Source of the DNA: Deltaproteobacteria bacterium
GTDB lineage: Bacteria > Desulfobacterota > Desulfuromonadia > Geobacterales > Pseudopelobacteraceae
DNA: 64,000 nucleotides
Assembly (NCBI GenBank): GCA_021778115.1
Contig: JAJYCS010000002.1
Coordinates: 1-64,000, forward strand
Reading direction: 5' to 3'
The notes beneath the pieces were generated by a model. That model was given only the letters and a program-made list of their open reading frames with translations. It was not told the origin of the DNA and did not search any database. Shown in pieces: positions 44,342-53,942 of this stretch (its first letter is position 1; every line of letters starts with the position of its first letter). The position numbers and the translations under genes are program-made.

Positions 44342-45117
44342 GACCCGATCAGGTCGGTCAGCGGGCTCGATGCAGTGGCATATAGTTTCTTGGGTATCCG
44401 TCCGGCCTCGTAGGCCAGCCGTCCCGCCTCCACACCCAGCCGCATGGCCCTGGCCATGGCCACCGGGTCCTTGGCGCCGGCGATGGCGGTGTTCATCAGG
44501 ATGCCGTCGCAGCCCAGCTCCATGGCAACGGCGGCATCTGAGGCGGTACCGACGCCGGCGTCCACGATCACCGGCACCTTGACCGCCTCCATGATCAGCT
44601 TGATGTTGTAGGGGTTGCGGATGCCGAGGCCGCTGCCGATCGGTGCCGCCAGCGGCATCACCGCGGCGCAGCCCAACTGCTCCAGCTTTTTGCAGAGGAT
44701 CACGTCGTCGCTGCAGTAGGGCAGTACGGTGAAGCCTTCGGCAACCAGGACCTTGGCCGCCTTGAGGGTCTCTTCGTTATCGGGGAAAAGCGTCTTCTCA
44801 TCTCCCAGCACCTCCAGCTTGACCATATCGGAGATGCCAGCCTCGCGGGCCAGTCGGCAGGTGCGGATGGCCTCATCGGCGCTGTAGCAGCCTGCGGTGT
44901 TGGGCAGGAGGGCGTATTTTTTCGGGTCGATGTAGTCCAGCATGCAGCCCTTGCCCATCTCGGCAAGATTGACCCGCCGCACCGCCACGGTGATGATCTC
45001 GGCCCCGGAGGCCTCCAGCGCCGCCACCATCTGCTCGTTGGAGGCGTACTTGCCGGTGCCCACCATCAGTCGGGAGTTGAATTCTCTGCCTGCAATCGTC
45101 AGTCTACCCTGTGCCAT
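44338..45117 (-). CDS. thiG: Thiazole synthase ThiG
   Basis: 259 residues. It condenses deoxyxylulose phosphate, dehydroglycine and ThiS-thiocarboxylate to the thiazole. Landmarks: [10 protein letters not shown] at the start, the active-site Lys in [34 protein letters not shown] and [16 protein letters not shown] for phosphate binding. Neither thiH nor thiO, the usual dehydroglycine source, is in this operon. Confidence 0.95.
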   Translation of the reverse strand: MAQGRLTIAGREFNSRLMVGTGKYASNEQMVAALEASGAEIITVAVRRVNLAEMGKGCMLDYIDPKKYALLPNTAGCYSADEAIRTCRLAREAGISDMVKLEVLGDEKTLFPDNEETLKAAKVLVAEGFTVLPYCSDDVILCKKLEQLGCAAVMPLAAPIGSGLGIRNPYNIKLIMEAVKVPVIVDAGVGTASDAAVAMELGCDGILMNTAIAGAKDPVAMARAMRLGVEAGRLAYEAGRIPKKLYATASSPLTDLIGS

Positions 45118-45118
45118 G

Positions 45119-45319
45119 TTACCCTCCTCCTACAAAGTGTACGATCTCGATCCTGTCCCCGTCCTGCAGGGTCCGCTCGGCGTAGGTCGCCTTGGGTGCG
45201 ATCTCCAGGTTGATCTCCACTGCCACCCGGGTTAGCGGAATCTGCACTTCCTCCAGCAGTTGTTTGACGGTGGTGCTGTCGGCCACCTGATGGGGTTCGC
45301 CGTTTACCGTGATGTTCAT
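45119..45319 (-). CDS. thiS: Sulfur carrier protein ThiS
   Basis: 66 residues, ubiquitin-like. It ends in HFVGGG, giving the Gly-Gly C-terminus that is adenylated and thiocarboxylated. AGGAGG precedes ATG 45319; the frame extends upstream only into the riboswitch leader. It ends 1 base before the thiG start. Confidence 0.93.
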   Translation of the reverse strand: MNITVNGEPHQVADSTTVKQLLEEVQIPLTRVAVEINLEIAPKATYAERTLQDGDRIEIVHFVGGG

Positions 45320-45334
45320 GTCTGCCTCCTGCAA

Positions 45335-45361
45335 CGAAAAAGCCGCCTGGGTAGGGCGGCG
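45335..45361 (-). terminator. Intrinsic terminator in the thi leader
   Basis: On the minus strand GCCGCC ctaccca GGCGGC followed by TTTTTCG, between the TPP aptamer and the thiS ribosome site. It is the likely expression platform of the riboswitch. Confidence 0.75.
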
Positions 45362-45388
45362 GCGATTCGGTGAGGTTCTTAAAATCGG

Positions 45389-45472
45389 CCGCTTCCCTCC
45401 GCCGGTATTACCCGGATCAGGTTCCAAGGGTCGCAGCGGCAAGGCTGCTCTCAGTCGAAACTCCCCTAGCGA
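45389..45472 (-). ncRNA. TPP (THI-box) riboswitch
   Basis: On the minus strand the leader reads CTAGGGGAG near the 5' end, CTGAGAGCAG, and then ACCTGATCCGGGTAATACC and GCGGAGGGAA at the 3' end, the diagnostic THI-box segments in order. It sits directly before thiSGE and is followed by an intrinsic terminator, so thiamine pyrophosphate should stop transcription. Confidence 0.93.
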
Positions 45473-45501
45473 ACGCGTATGAAAATGTATATGGTTACTG
45501 A

Positions 45502-45530
45502 AGCCTAGAGGATTCAGGGGGATAAGTCAA
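45502..45530 (-). promoter_or_regulatory. Predicted promoter of the thi operon
   Basis: On the minus strand TTGACT (45525-45530), 17-base spacer, TAGGCT (45502-45507), about 25 bases before the riboswitch. Confidence 0.5.
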
Positions 45531-45617
45531 CGGGATTTTCCCTCCTTCATTTTCTCCCCTGACGTCGGCCGTGTGGTATCATTTTCCGCGTGCTGCTGCG
45601 AAACGGCGACGCTCTGG

Positions 45618-45655
45618 TATACTGAAAAAATGTCTGCTGGTGACAACCGGCAGAC
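45618..45655 (+). promoter_or_regulatory. Extended -10 promoter and leader hairpin before the PilZ gene
   Basis: TGGTATACT supplies an extended -10 (TATACT 45618-45623). Just downstream GTCTGCTGG and CCGGCAGAC (45632-45655) can pair over nine bases with one wobble and a six-base loop, ending right before the GAGGGGGTGGAG ribosome site; it could affect translation start. Confidence 0.4.
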
Positions 45656-45668
45656 GAGGGGGTGGAGC

Positions 45669-46073
45669 ATGGCGGATAAGCGGGACGTACAGCGGAGCCG
45701 AAAGCGGGTCGCGATACGGTTTGGCGTTGGCGGGGACCTGCAGCGCCGGGCCTTCAGTGAGGACCTTTCACCCCTGGGGATGTTCATCAAGACCGCCAAT
45801 GTCAGCAACCCGAACACCGTGCTCAGGATAGAGCTGCTGCATGACGATCAGGTCATCAGCCTTGATGCCAGGGTGATGTGGGCCAAACGGGTGCCGCAGA
45901 ACCTGTTCCATCTGGTGAAAAAGGGGGGGATGGGGGTGCGGATCATCCGGTTTCACAGCGGCCGGGAGCAGTATCTCGCCCTGTGCGCCCCCCCACTGCA
46001 GCTGTCCGGGATGGCGCCCCTCCCCCCTGATCAAGATGGCCGGCTGCTGGAGCCGGAGACGCTACGGTGCTAA
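45669..46073 (+). CDS. PilZ-domain protein (cyclic di-GMP receptor)
   Basis: 134 residues. The binding motifs are present: RSRKRVAIRF (RxxxR class) near residue 10 and DLSPLGMFIKT (D/NxSxxG) near residue 35, followed by IELLHDDQVISLDARVMWAK and a terminal proline-rich tail. ATG 45669 follows GGTGGAG. It precedes flbD-motAB, where PilZ proteins commonly adjust flagellar motor or adhesion behaviour. Confidence 0.85.
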   Translation: MADKRDVQRSRKRVAIRFGVGGDLQRRAFSEDLSPLGMFIKTANVSNPNTVLRIELLHDDQVISLDARVMWAKRVPQNLFHLVKKGGMGVRIIRFHSGREQYLALCAPPLQLSGMAPLPPDQDGRLLEPETLRC

Positions 46074-46214
46074 ACCAAAAATATATACGCATTACATATT
46101 GTTATCCGATACCAGGGGCGTCTGCAATCGCCCCTCCAGCGCCGTCGGTGGCGAAAAAACTTGACCTTATCTAGTTGTTTGATATTTTTGACGAAAAACT
46201 TGTTGAGGGACCCC

Positions 46215-46511
46215 ATGATCCTGGTAACCCGCCTGGACCGTCAGGTGATGCTCCTGAATCCTGATCTGATTGTGACGATTGAGGAGACGCCCGATACGGT
46301 GGTCACGCTGACCAACGGCCATCACCTGCTGGTACGGGAGCGGGGGCAGGTGCTGCTGAATAGGATTGTGGCCTATCACACCATCGTATTGCGCCGGGCC
46401 GGCAGCCGTCATGCCGGCCGTAAATATCTGGAACGCAGGCGACTCGGCCAGTTTCGGAACCGGTTGGCGCCACCGGCGCACGAGCGCCCATCTCATCATC
46501 AGGATAACTAA
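46215..46511 (+). CDS. flbD: Flagellar protein FlbD family
   Basis: 98 residues. The first 70 match FlbD: MILVTRLDRQVMLLNPDLI, TIEETPDTVVTLTNGHHLLV and VAYHTIVLRR. The last 30 are a basic His/Arg-rich extension (RKYLERRRLGQFRNRLAPPA) not usual for this short family. GAGG precedes ATG 46215. It is 3 bases before motA. Confidence 0.85.
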   Translation: MILVTRLDRQVMLLNPDLIVTIEETPDTVVTLTNGHHLLVRERGQVLLNRIVAYHTIVLRRAGSRHAGRKYLERRRLGQFRNRLAPPAHERPSHHQDN

Positions 46512-46514
46512 TCA

Positions 46515-47261
46515 ATGGATCTGGCAACCATTATAGGTCTCGTACTCGGCTTCGGTGCGGTCTTTGGCGGCTCGGTGCTGGAAGGGGTGCATATCGGCGC
46601 TCTGATCTCCCCCACCTCGGCCTTGATCGTGTTGGGGGGGACCTTCGGCGCGACCTTTGTTTCCTTTCCGTTGCCGGCGGTCATCAAGGCGTTCAAGGAT
46701 GTGGTCATCGCCTTTCTCCCCCCGAAGATGGACCCTGAGGCGGTGGTGAAGGATATCATCGGGTATGCCACCAAGGCCCGCCGCAACGGCCTGATCTCCC
46801 TTGAGCAGGAGGCCCAGAACGCTAAGGATCCCTTTATCAAGAAGGGGATATCCCTGGTGGTGGACGGCATCGATCCCCAGAAGCTGCGGGAGACCCTGGA
46901 GGCCGAGATCATGACCTATGAGGATCACCAGAAGCATTCGGCCGAATTCTTTGAAGCCGCCGGCGGGTACTCCCCCACCATCGGCATCATCGGCGCCGTA
47001 CTGGGGTTGATCCACGTCATGAGCAACCTGGCCGACACCTCCAAGCTGGGAGCCGGCATCGCCGCCGCCTTTGTGGCCACCATCTACGGCCTGATGACCG
47101 CAAACATCATCTGTATCCCGATCGGTACCAAGATCAAGATCCGGATGAAGGAGGAAGTGATGCGGAGGGTGATGATTCTGGAAGGGTTGATCGCCATTCA
47201 GAACGGTGAGAACCCCCACTTCATCGAGCAGAAGCTCAAGGCCTTTGCCGGTGAGCACTAG
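46515..47261 (+). CDS. motA: Flagellar motor stator protein MotA
   Basis: 248 residues, four membrane helices with a cytoplasmic loop. Recognisable: TIIGLVLGFGAVFGGSVLEG, the loop ARRNGLISLEQEAQNAKDPF with charged residues that contact the rotor, and GYSPTIGIIGAVLGLIHVM with the conserved prolines. It forms the ion-driven stator with MotB, 9 bases downstream. Confidence 0.94.
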   Translation: MDLATIIGLVLGFGAVFGGSVLEGVHIGALISPTSALIVLGGTFGATFVSFPLPAVIKAFKDVVIAFLPPKMDPEAVVKDIIGYATKARRNGLISLEQEAQNAKDPFIKKGISLVVDGIDPQKLRETLEAEIMTYEDHQKHSAEFFEAAGGYSPTIGIIGAVLGLIHVMSNLADTSKLGAGIAAAFVATIYGLMTANIICIPIGTKIKIRMKEEVMRRVMILEGLIAIQNGENPHFIEQKLKAFAGEH

Positions 47262-47270
47262 GAGCGGGCT

Positions 47271-48086
47271 GTGGCACTGAAGAAAGAGCCTGAAAAGCAT
47301 CCGAACCACGAACGGTGGCTGGTCTCCTACGGCGACTTCATCACCCTGCTGTTCGCCGTGTTTGTCACCATGTACGCCATGTCGCAGTCCGACAAGAAGA
47401 AGGTTGAGCAGGTTGCCGCCTCGCTGCGGGAGTCGTTCGGCTACTCCACCATGGCTTCTGCGGGCCAGAAAGGGGTTCTGGACTCCAAAGACCTGCGGCT
47501 GATCCCGGCGATCAAGCCGGAGATGGCGGTGGTCCCGATGACCAACAAGATGCCGCCGGCAGGCCCCAAGCAGGGGGGCAAGGAGAAGGGTGGCGGCAAG
47601 GGAAAGGCGAGCGAGCAGCAGTTTAAGCAGATCATGTCATCCATCGAGGCCTACCTGATCAAGCATAACGCCCAGGACAAGGTTTCGATGTCAATCACCC
47701 GCAGGGGACTGGTGGTAAGCCTGAAAGAGGCCGGATTCTTTGATTCCGGTTCTGCGGTCATCAGGCCCAGCGGCTATCCGGTGCTCAACACCATCATCGA
47801 GGCCATGACTCAGTACAGCAATCCGTTGCGGGTGGAAGGGCATACCGACAATGTGCCGATCAGCACCCGGCAGTTCCCTTCAAACTGGGAGTTGTCCGTG
47901 GGGAGGGCGGTGAACGTACTCCGTTACATGGTCAAGAATTACGACATCGATCCGGCGACGGTATCCGCCACCGGTTACGGCCAGTACCGGCCGGTCGCCG
48001 ATAACGGCACGCCCGAAGGGCGGGCAAAGAACCGCCGGGTCGATATCGTCCTCCTGTCCGGCAGCGATGCGCTGCAGGAACCGTGA
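47271..48086 (+). CDS. motB: Flagellar motor stator protein MotB
   Basis: 271 residues. The helix LVSYGDFITLLFAVFVTMYA holds the ion-binding Asp; a Gly/Lys-rich linker (KQGGKEKGGGKGKAS) and a peptidoglycan-binding OmpA-like domain (VEGHTDNVPISTRQFPSNW and ATGYGQYRPVADN) follow. The start is GTG 47271 behind TAGGAG. Confidence 0.94.
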   Translation: MALKKEPEKHPNHERWLVSYGDFITLLFAVFVTMYAMSQSDKKKVEQVAASLRESFGYSTMASAGQKGVLDSKDLRLIPAIKPEMAVVPMTNKMPPAGPKQGGKEKGGGKGKASEQQFKQIMSSIEAYLIKHNAQDKVSMSITRRGLVVSLKEAGFFDSGSAVIRPSGYPVLNTIIEAMTQYSNPLRVEGHTDNVPISTRQFPSNWELSVGRAVNVLRYMVKNYDIDPATVSATGYGQYRPVADNGTPEGRAKNRRVDIVLLSGSDALQEP

Positions 48087-48091
48087 TCCCT

Positions 48092-48403
48092 CTACTTCTC
48101 CAGTGTCAGGCCGGCCCTGCGCCAGCCGGCCATATCACCATCCAGATAGCCGACCGCCAGGTAGCCCCGTTTGCGCAGTAGCTCACCAGCAAGCTGCGAG
48201 CGTCCTCCTGACTCACAGACCACCACCAGCGGGGCGCTGGTATCCCTGGGCAGCCCGCCGTTCAAGCGAAACATGAGCTTCCAGAGCGGTAGGTGCAGCG
48301 CGCCGGGGATATGCCCCATCCGGTATTCCATGCCGCTGCGTACATCCACCACCAGGGGCGGCGTCTTCGATTTCAACTGTTTCTGTAATTCTTTCGGTTG
48401 CAT
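48092..48403 (-). CDS. Rhodanese-domain protein
   Basis: 103 residues, a single rhodanese domain. VVDVRSGMEYRMGHIPGA is the first conserved region, and the loop VVCESGGRSQLAG carries the catalytic Cys. Rhodaneses transfer sulfane sulfur. ATG 48403 is 6 bases after ahcY with GAGG upstream, so it is likely in that operon. Convergent with motB, 5 bases away. Confidence 0.85.
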   Translation of the reverse strand: MQPKELQKQLKSKTPPLVVDVRSGMEYRMGHIPGALHLPLWKLMFRLNGGLPRDTSAPLVVVCESGGRSQLAGELLRKRGYLAVGYLDGDMAGWRRAGLTLEK

Positions 48404-48409
48404 ATAACC

Positions 48410-49801
<1,392 letters not shown>

Positions 49802-49856
49802 AAGTGACTCCTTTAGTCGGTTCAATGTAGTAGTAACTGTCTACTATGGAAGGGTC

Positions 49857-49901
49857 CAAAAAGCAAGCCGGGGTGCCCGCTTCTGGTGCGGATACCCCGG
49901 C
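49857..49901 (-). terminator. Intrinsic terminator after the nitronate monooxygenase-like gene
   Basis: On the minus strand GCCGGGGT and ACCCCGGC (49867-49901) pair and are followed by a TTTTT run (49858-49862). It separates that gene from ahcY. Confidence 0.75.
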
Positions 49902-49922
49902 TGTCATATAGCTCTGTCTTCC

Positions 49923-51008
49923 TTACGCCGCCTCTTGCAGTTCCTGCTCAGCGCCGAACAGCTCGTCGAAGATGGCCTGCACGGTGGTGATCCGGTCGGC
50001 CTTCCAGGCGTTGGTGCCGCAGAACACCAGGCCGGTCTCCACATCGCCGCGCTGGGCCCGATCCAGGGCGGTAACGATGCAGAACCGTTCCCCGGATTCC
50101 TTGTAGGTGCACTTTTTCAGGCAGCCCATCCGGCAGACGGTGTGGTGGTCCAGGTCGTACTGGCGGATTTTGGGGGTGCTGGTCAGGATGGCCCGGCCCG
50201 GCAGGCCGGCCGGCGACATCAGGAGACCGATATCCTCCTTGGTGCAGTTCAGGTAGGCCTGCTTGAACTCCGGTGCCGCATCACACTCCTCGGTACAGAC
50301 GAAACGGGAGGCCATCTGCACCCCATCGGCCCCTTCGGCCAGGGCATGCTCCAGGTCGGCCCGGTCCCAGATGCCGCCGGCGGCGATCACCGGGACGTCA
50401 CTGTGGTACTCTTCCAGAAAAAACTGTTTGATGGCGCGGACGGTGGCGTACTGGTCATATTCGCCGGTGCCGATATGCTCAAGCTTCTCCCCCAGATGGC
50501 CGCCAGCGGTATCCGGGTCCTCCACCACCACCGCGTCTGGCAGCCGGTGGTAGCGCTTTTCCCAAGTACGGGCGATCAGCTGGGCGGCCCGCAGTGACGA
50601 GGCGATCGGCACCAGGGCCACATCAGGGGCGTGTGCCGCCAGCTCGGGCAGCGAGAGCGGCAGGCCGGCCCCGCAGACCACCACCTGGGCTCCGGCCTCG
50701 ATGGCGGCCTTGACCAGGGCCTCGTAGTCGGAGAGCGCCACCATCACGTTGACGCCGATCACGCCGTCCGGCGCAATGGCCCGGGCCTTCCTGATCTCGG
50801 TCTGAAAGGCCTGCACCTCGGCCTGGAAGTAGTTGGCGCCGGTGTAGTGGTCGCTGTTCAGGGCGATGCCGGCCGCCGCCACCAGTCCTATGCCGCCGGC
50901 CTTGGCCACATGGCCGGCCAGCCGGCCGCCGGAGATCCGCACCCCCATGCCGCCCTGAATCAGCGGGTACGGGACGGTATGGTTGCCCAATTTCAACGGT
51001 TTGATCAT
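49923..51008 (-). CDS. Nitronate monooxygenase/2-nitropropane dioxygenase-like flavoprotein
   Basis: 361 residues, a TIM-barrel FMN protein. LIQGGMGVRISGGRLAGHVA at the start, VIAAGGIWDRADLEHALAEGADGVQMASRF at the phosphate-binding end, and VVVEDPDTAGGH with the catalytic-type His. A C-terminal CRMGCLKKCTYKESG segment has four Cys near a possible cluster site. FabK-like enoyl reductases share this fold, so the reaction is uncertain. ATG 51008 follows AGGAGG at about 13 bases and GAGG at 0-3; the weak spacing leaves some doubt. Confidence 0.78.
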   Translation of the reverse strand: MIKPLKLGNHTVPYPLIQGGMGVRISGGRLAGHVAKAGGIGLVAAAGIALNSDHYTGANYFQAEVQAFQTEIRKARAIAPDGVIGVNVMVALSDYEALVKAAIEAGAQVVVCGAGLPLSLPELAAHAPDVALVPIASSLRAAQLIARTWEKRYHRLPDAVVVEDPDTAGGHLGEKLEHIGTGEYDQYATVRAIKQFFLEEYHSDVPVIAAGGIWDRADLEHALAEGADGVQMASRFVCTEECDAAPEFKQAYLNCTKEDIGLLMSPAGLPGRAILTSTPKIRQYDLDHHTVCRMGCLKKCTYKESGERFCIVTALDRAQRGDVETGLVFCGTNAWKADRITTVQAIFDELFGAEQELQEAA

Positions 51009-51230
51009 CCTCGTCACGGCCTCCTGCTTGGACTGGTTACCCTGTAGCATAGCAAGGCCGGGCGTCGACCGGTGTAATAGTTGTGTAAAAACGTTTATTT
51101 TAATGAAAAACCCCAAACCAACACCCCGCAATCCACCCCCCTCAAAAAGAAATAAGTCTTTATATTCCGAATACTTTTGTCTATAATCCGTCTTAATGAA
51201 TATATTTTCACTTTAAGCCAAGTCGCGGTT

Positions 51231-51254
51231 CTTGAGCATATACTTGAGCATATA
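51231..51254. repeat. 12-bp tandem duplication
   Basis: CTTGAGCATATA occurs twice back to back (51231-51242 and 51243-51254). Confidence 0.85.
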
Positions 51255-51285
51255 GTTACGGGTTATGGGTCGGAGTTTACGGTTT

Positions 51286-51307
51286 TCAGGTGACCCGGGC
51301 TGTCGAA
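51286..51307 (+). repeat. 22-base repeat element, copy 1
   Basis: TCAGGTGACCCGGGCTGTCGAA. Nineteen of 22 bases match copy 2 at 51409-51430, 123 bases away. Confidence 0.6.
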
Positions 51308-51408
51308 TGGCAGCTCCCCTTAATGCCGTGACCGCCACCCCCATCTGTTGAAGAAACGCATCCCGGGTAGCTTATAGGAACGGCACCTTACAACAGGCGT
51401 CGGAAGTA

Positions 51409-51430
51409 TCAGGTGACCCGAGCTGTTCAA
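51409..51430 (+). repeat. 22-base repeat element, copy 2
   Basis: TCAGGTGACCCGAGCTGTTCAA, differing from copy 1 at three positions. It ends 12 bases before the stop of the last glycosyltransferase gene. Confidence 0.6.
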
Positions 51431-51441
51431 AAGTGATATCG

Positions 51442-52197
51442 TCAAGAGCGGCTTCGGTACCATTGTTTCACCTTGCGTAGTGGCTTACAAGGGACTGTCC
51501 ATGGGTATGGCAGCAAACCGTTGACCAGCCAGGCCTTCCAGTCCATGGCGTGGGCCTGCAGTCGGCTGTTGAGGGAACGATTGCTGGCCCCCCCAGATCG
51601 CATGCTTACCAGCAGGTAAGGTAGGTAGGCTGCTTGGAGTCGATGACGTAACAGATAGCGCAGCATGAGCTCGTAGTCTGCTGCTGTACCAAGATCGAGC
51701 CGATAACCGCCATATTGCCGATACCATTGCCGCCTAACGAAGAAAGTCGGGTGTGGGGGCATCCAGCCAAAATACAGCTTACGCCGGGTCAGTTGGCCGG
51801 CGCGCCAGGAGCGGGTTACGCGGTTCGGATGGCATGCATCAACATAGACCAGATCACCATAGCAAGCATCGATGGTGCCAGTAGCAAAAACCGCCGCAAC
51901 TCTGGCCAAAACCTCACGGTCGGCATACTGATCATCGGCATGGAGAAAACCGACCACCTCGCCGGTGGCCAGGGCAAGTCCCTTATTCATCGCATCGTAC
52001 AGTCCCCGGTCCGGCTCGCTGAGCACCGTAGCAATCTTCTCCCGGTACGGTGCGAGTTGTGTGAGCGTCCCGTCGCAGGATCCTCCATCAATTACTAGGT
52101 ATTCGATATCAGGATAGCTTTGTTCACATACTGAGCGTGCTGTTGCTGCAATAGTCTCCTGGCTGTTCAGGCTGACGGTAATCACTGAGAGTTTCAC
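51442..52197 (-). CDS. GT2-family glycosyltransferase
   Basis: 251 residues. GT-A fold: KLSVITVSLNSQETIAATAR nucleotide-binding start, YLVIDGGSCDGTL, and a FLHADDQYADREV metal-binding stretch; a C-terminal ASNRSLNSRLQAH motif is common in WcaA/colanic-type enzymes. Last gene of the glycan operon. Donor and acceptor unknown. Confidence 0.85.
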   Translation of the reverse strand: MKLSVITVSLNSQETIAATARSVCEQSYPDIEYLVIDGGSCDGTLTQLAPYREKIATVLSEPDRGLYDAMNKGLALATGEVVGFLHADDQYADREVLARVAAVFATGTIDACYGDLVYVDACHPNRVTRSWRAGQLTRRKLYFGWMPPHPTFFVRRQWYRQYGGYRLDLGTAADYELMLRYLLRHRLQAAYLPYLLVSMRSGGASNRSLNSRLQAHAMDWKAWLVNGLLPYPWTVPCKPLRKVKQWYRSRS

Positions 52198-52203
52198 ACC
52201 TGG

Positions 52204-52932
52204 TCACCGCCTCTGCTCAAAGATACGCTGCATCAGGCTGCGCAGCAGCTGGTAGCGCAGCATGATCTTCTGCCACAAGGAATAACTGCTGCGGCCAGCT
52301 GCTGTCGAGGCGGCACCATTGTGGCGCCGGTAAGCCACAAGCTGTTCAGGATAAAAACAGGTCTGACCATACCATTCGGCCACCAGGCCAAGCCAGATAT
52401 CGTGCATAGGGACAGATGGAGGAATAGGTCGGGCGTTTTCCAGTAATGTGCGACGGAAGGCCATGCAGCAGCCGAGGTAGGAGTTACGTATAAAGTTAGC
52501 CCAGAAACCGGGCCGTGAGTGGTGTTGGGCAAAAAAGGAAGGAGCGATCTCAATTCCCTCCTCGTCAATGAGAGTGCAGTCGCTCACCACGAGATCAAAG
52601 CTCTGGAGCAGCTGTACGACGGTTGTTATTTTATCCCGGTGCCAGATGTCATCTTGGTCGGCAAGGAAGATGAAATTATGACGTGCGTGCGCGAGGGTAC
52701 AGTCAAAGTTGGAAACGGGGCTTCGAGGGGCGGTGGATCGTTCTAAGAGTCTGATGCGGGGGTCAGCAAAGGCTTTGATGAGATCCACCGTTTCGTCCGT
52801 AGACTGGTCATCGGAGACAATCACCTCATCATCGGCATGCAGCTGACACATAATTGACCTGAGCTGTTCTCCGATAAAACGAGCGCCGTTGAAAGTAGCC
52901 ATGCAGACCGATACCGGTGGTCGTTCAGGCAT
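52204..52932 (-). CDS. GT2-family glycosyltransferase
   Basis: 242 residues. VSVCMATFNGARFIGEQLRS, VSDDQSTDETVDL and FLADQDDIWHRDKI show a rhamnosyltransferase-like GT2 (the DQDDxW form). MHDIWLGLVAEWYG forms the acceptor side. It overlaps the next upstream gene by 8 bases. Sugar specificity not predictable beyond a possible rhamnose transfer. Confidence 0.85.
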   Translation of the reverse strand: MPERPPVSVCMATFNGARFIGEQLRSIMCQLHADDEVIVSDDQSTDETVDLIKAFADPRIRLLERSTAPRSPVSNFDCTLAHARHNFIFLADQDDIWHRDKITTVVQLLQSFDLVVSDCTLIDEEGIEIAPSFFAQHHSRPGFWANFIRNSYLGCCMAFRRTLLENARPIPPSVPMHDIWLGLVAEWYGQTCFYPEQLVAYRRHNGAASTAAGRSSYSLWQKIMLRYQLLRSLMQRIFEQRR

Positions 52933-53875
52933 AAAAATACAAGCTCACAGTACGGTACCACGCCTGCTTATGAATACCATGCCGGGCCAATACAAACTTC
53001 CTAAAAAAAGGACTATACGCCGACAATTGGGCATAGTCTTGGATAACCCGCCTATTTGCCGTTGAAATATCAACGTCATAACGCTGTAACAACGCAGCGG
53101 CCTGTTTTTGTGTGGCACCTAATTCTCGCCGTATCATCTCCCCATTCGTCCCTAGCCTATCCAACATCAGCTTCCACCAGGCACGCGCCCCCACATCATT
53201 ATGGTGATGTTGTCTATAGAGGACTGTTGATGAGTGTAGTCCGCTCATATGACCGCCAAAGGCGGCTACCGTCAAAGCAAACCACCAGTCGTGCATCAAT
53301 GGCCCTTGTTCAGGCATCGGCATCACCAACTTGAGAGCAGCCCGATTCACCATCATCGTGCATCCGGTTACGATATTTTGTGCCAAAAGCACCTGCAAAT
53401 GGTTAACTGGCGGCTTCATCTGCTGATATCGCCAGAAAGAAGGGGCTATTTCGGTTCCATCTTTTGCGACAACCTTAAGGTCAGTATAGACAAGACATGG
53501 CCGATCATTACCGTATGCCCCTTCAAGTCGCTGCATCTCAGACAGAGTCATGTGAATCTTGTCAGGCAGCCAGACATCATCCTGATCGCAAAACATCAGA
53601 TAATCGCCACCCACAAACTCCAGCAGACGGACAAAGTTCTTACAGGCCCCCAACTTGTTGCCAGCGGATCGTACCATGCGTACAGGAAAAGGGCTTGTTG
53701 CAGCAAAATCATCTAGTATCCTACAGGTGTCATCCTGCGATACATCATCCCCGACAATCAATTCGTTGGGCAATAACGTCTGCTCAGCCAGTGATGCTAA
53801 CTGTTCCCTCAAGTAAAGAGCACCATTACAGGTAGCAAGTATGATGCTTACACCGGGGACTTGCACTATTGACAT
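52925..53875 (-). CDS. GT2-family glycosyltransferase
   Basis: 316 residues. VSIILATCNGALYLREQLAS, GDDVSQDDTCRIL and MFCDQDDVWLPDKIHMT: again the DQDDxW form. MHDWWFALTVAAFGGH matches the acceptor block of rhamnosyltransferase-like enzymes. Its DNA is AT-richer than genes outside the cluster, suggesting later acquisition. Confidence 0.85.
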   Translation of the reverse strand: MSIVQVPGVSIILATCNGALYLREQLASLAEQTLLPNELIVGDDVSQDDTCRILDDFAATSPFPVRMVRSAGNKLGACKNFVRLLEFVGGDYLMFCDQDDVWLPDKIHMTLSEMQRLEGAYGNDRPCLVYTDLKVVAKDGTEIAPSFWRYQQMKPPVNHLQVLLAQNIVTGCTMMVNRAALKLVMPMPEQGPLMHDWWFALTVAAFGGHMSGLHSSTVLYRQHHHNDVGARAWWKLMLDRLGTNGEMIRRELGATQKQAAALLQRYDVDISTANRRVIQDYAQLSAYSPFFRKFVLARHGIHKQAWYRTVSLYFYA

Positions 53876-53942
53876 CCTCCTTGGTCTGAAAGCCTGAGAT
53901 TCCTGCGGTGCTTAGGTCCGGCATTGAGCCGCCCCCAGATCC

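Larger units (their letters stand above)
51009..51441. other. 433-bp AT-richer gap with short repeats, no gene seen
   Basis: No convincing coding frame on either strand. It holds a 12-bp tandem pair, two copies of a 22-base element, and a TATAAT-like hexamer at about 51182 on the plus strand. It divides the housekeeping region from the glycan cluster and is a plausible island boundary. Confidence 0.6.

Noticed and set aside
46100-46145. Hairpin AGGGGCG...CGCCCCT after the PilZ gene as a terminator
   Set aside because: It is a good stem but lacks a T tract; function cannot be supported.
49820-49850. TAGTAG/CTACTA inverted repeat as an S-adenosylhomocysteine riboswitch at ahcY
   Set aside because: The leader is too short and lacks the conserved SAH aptamer features; at most an operator.
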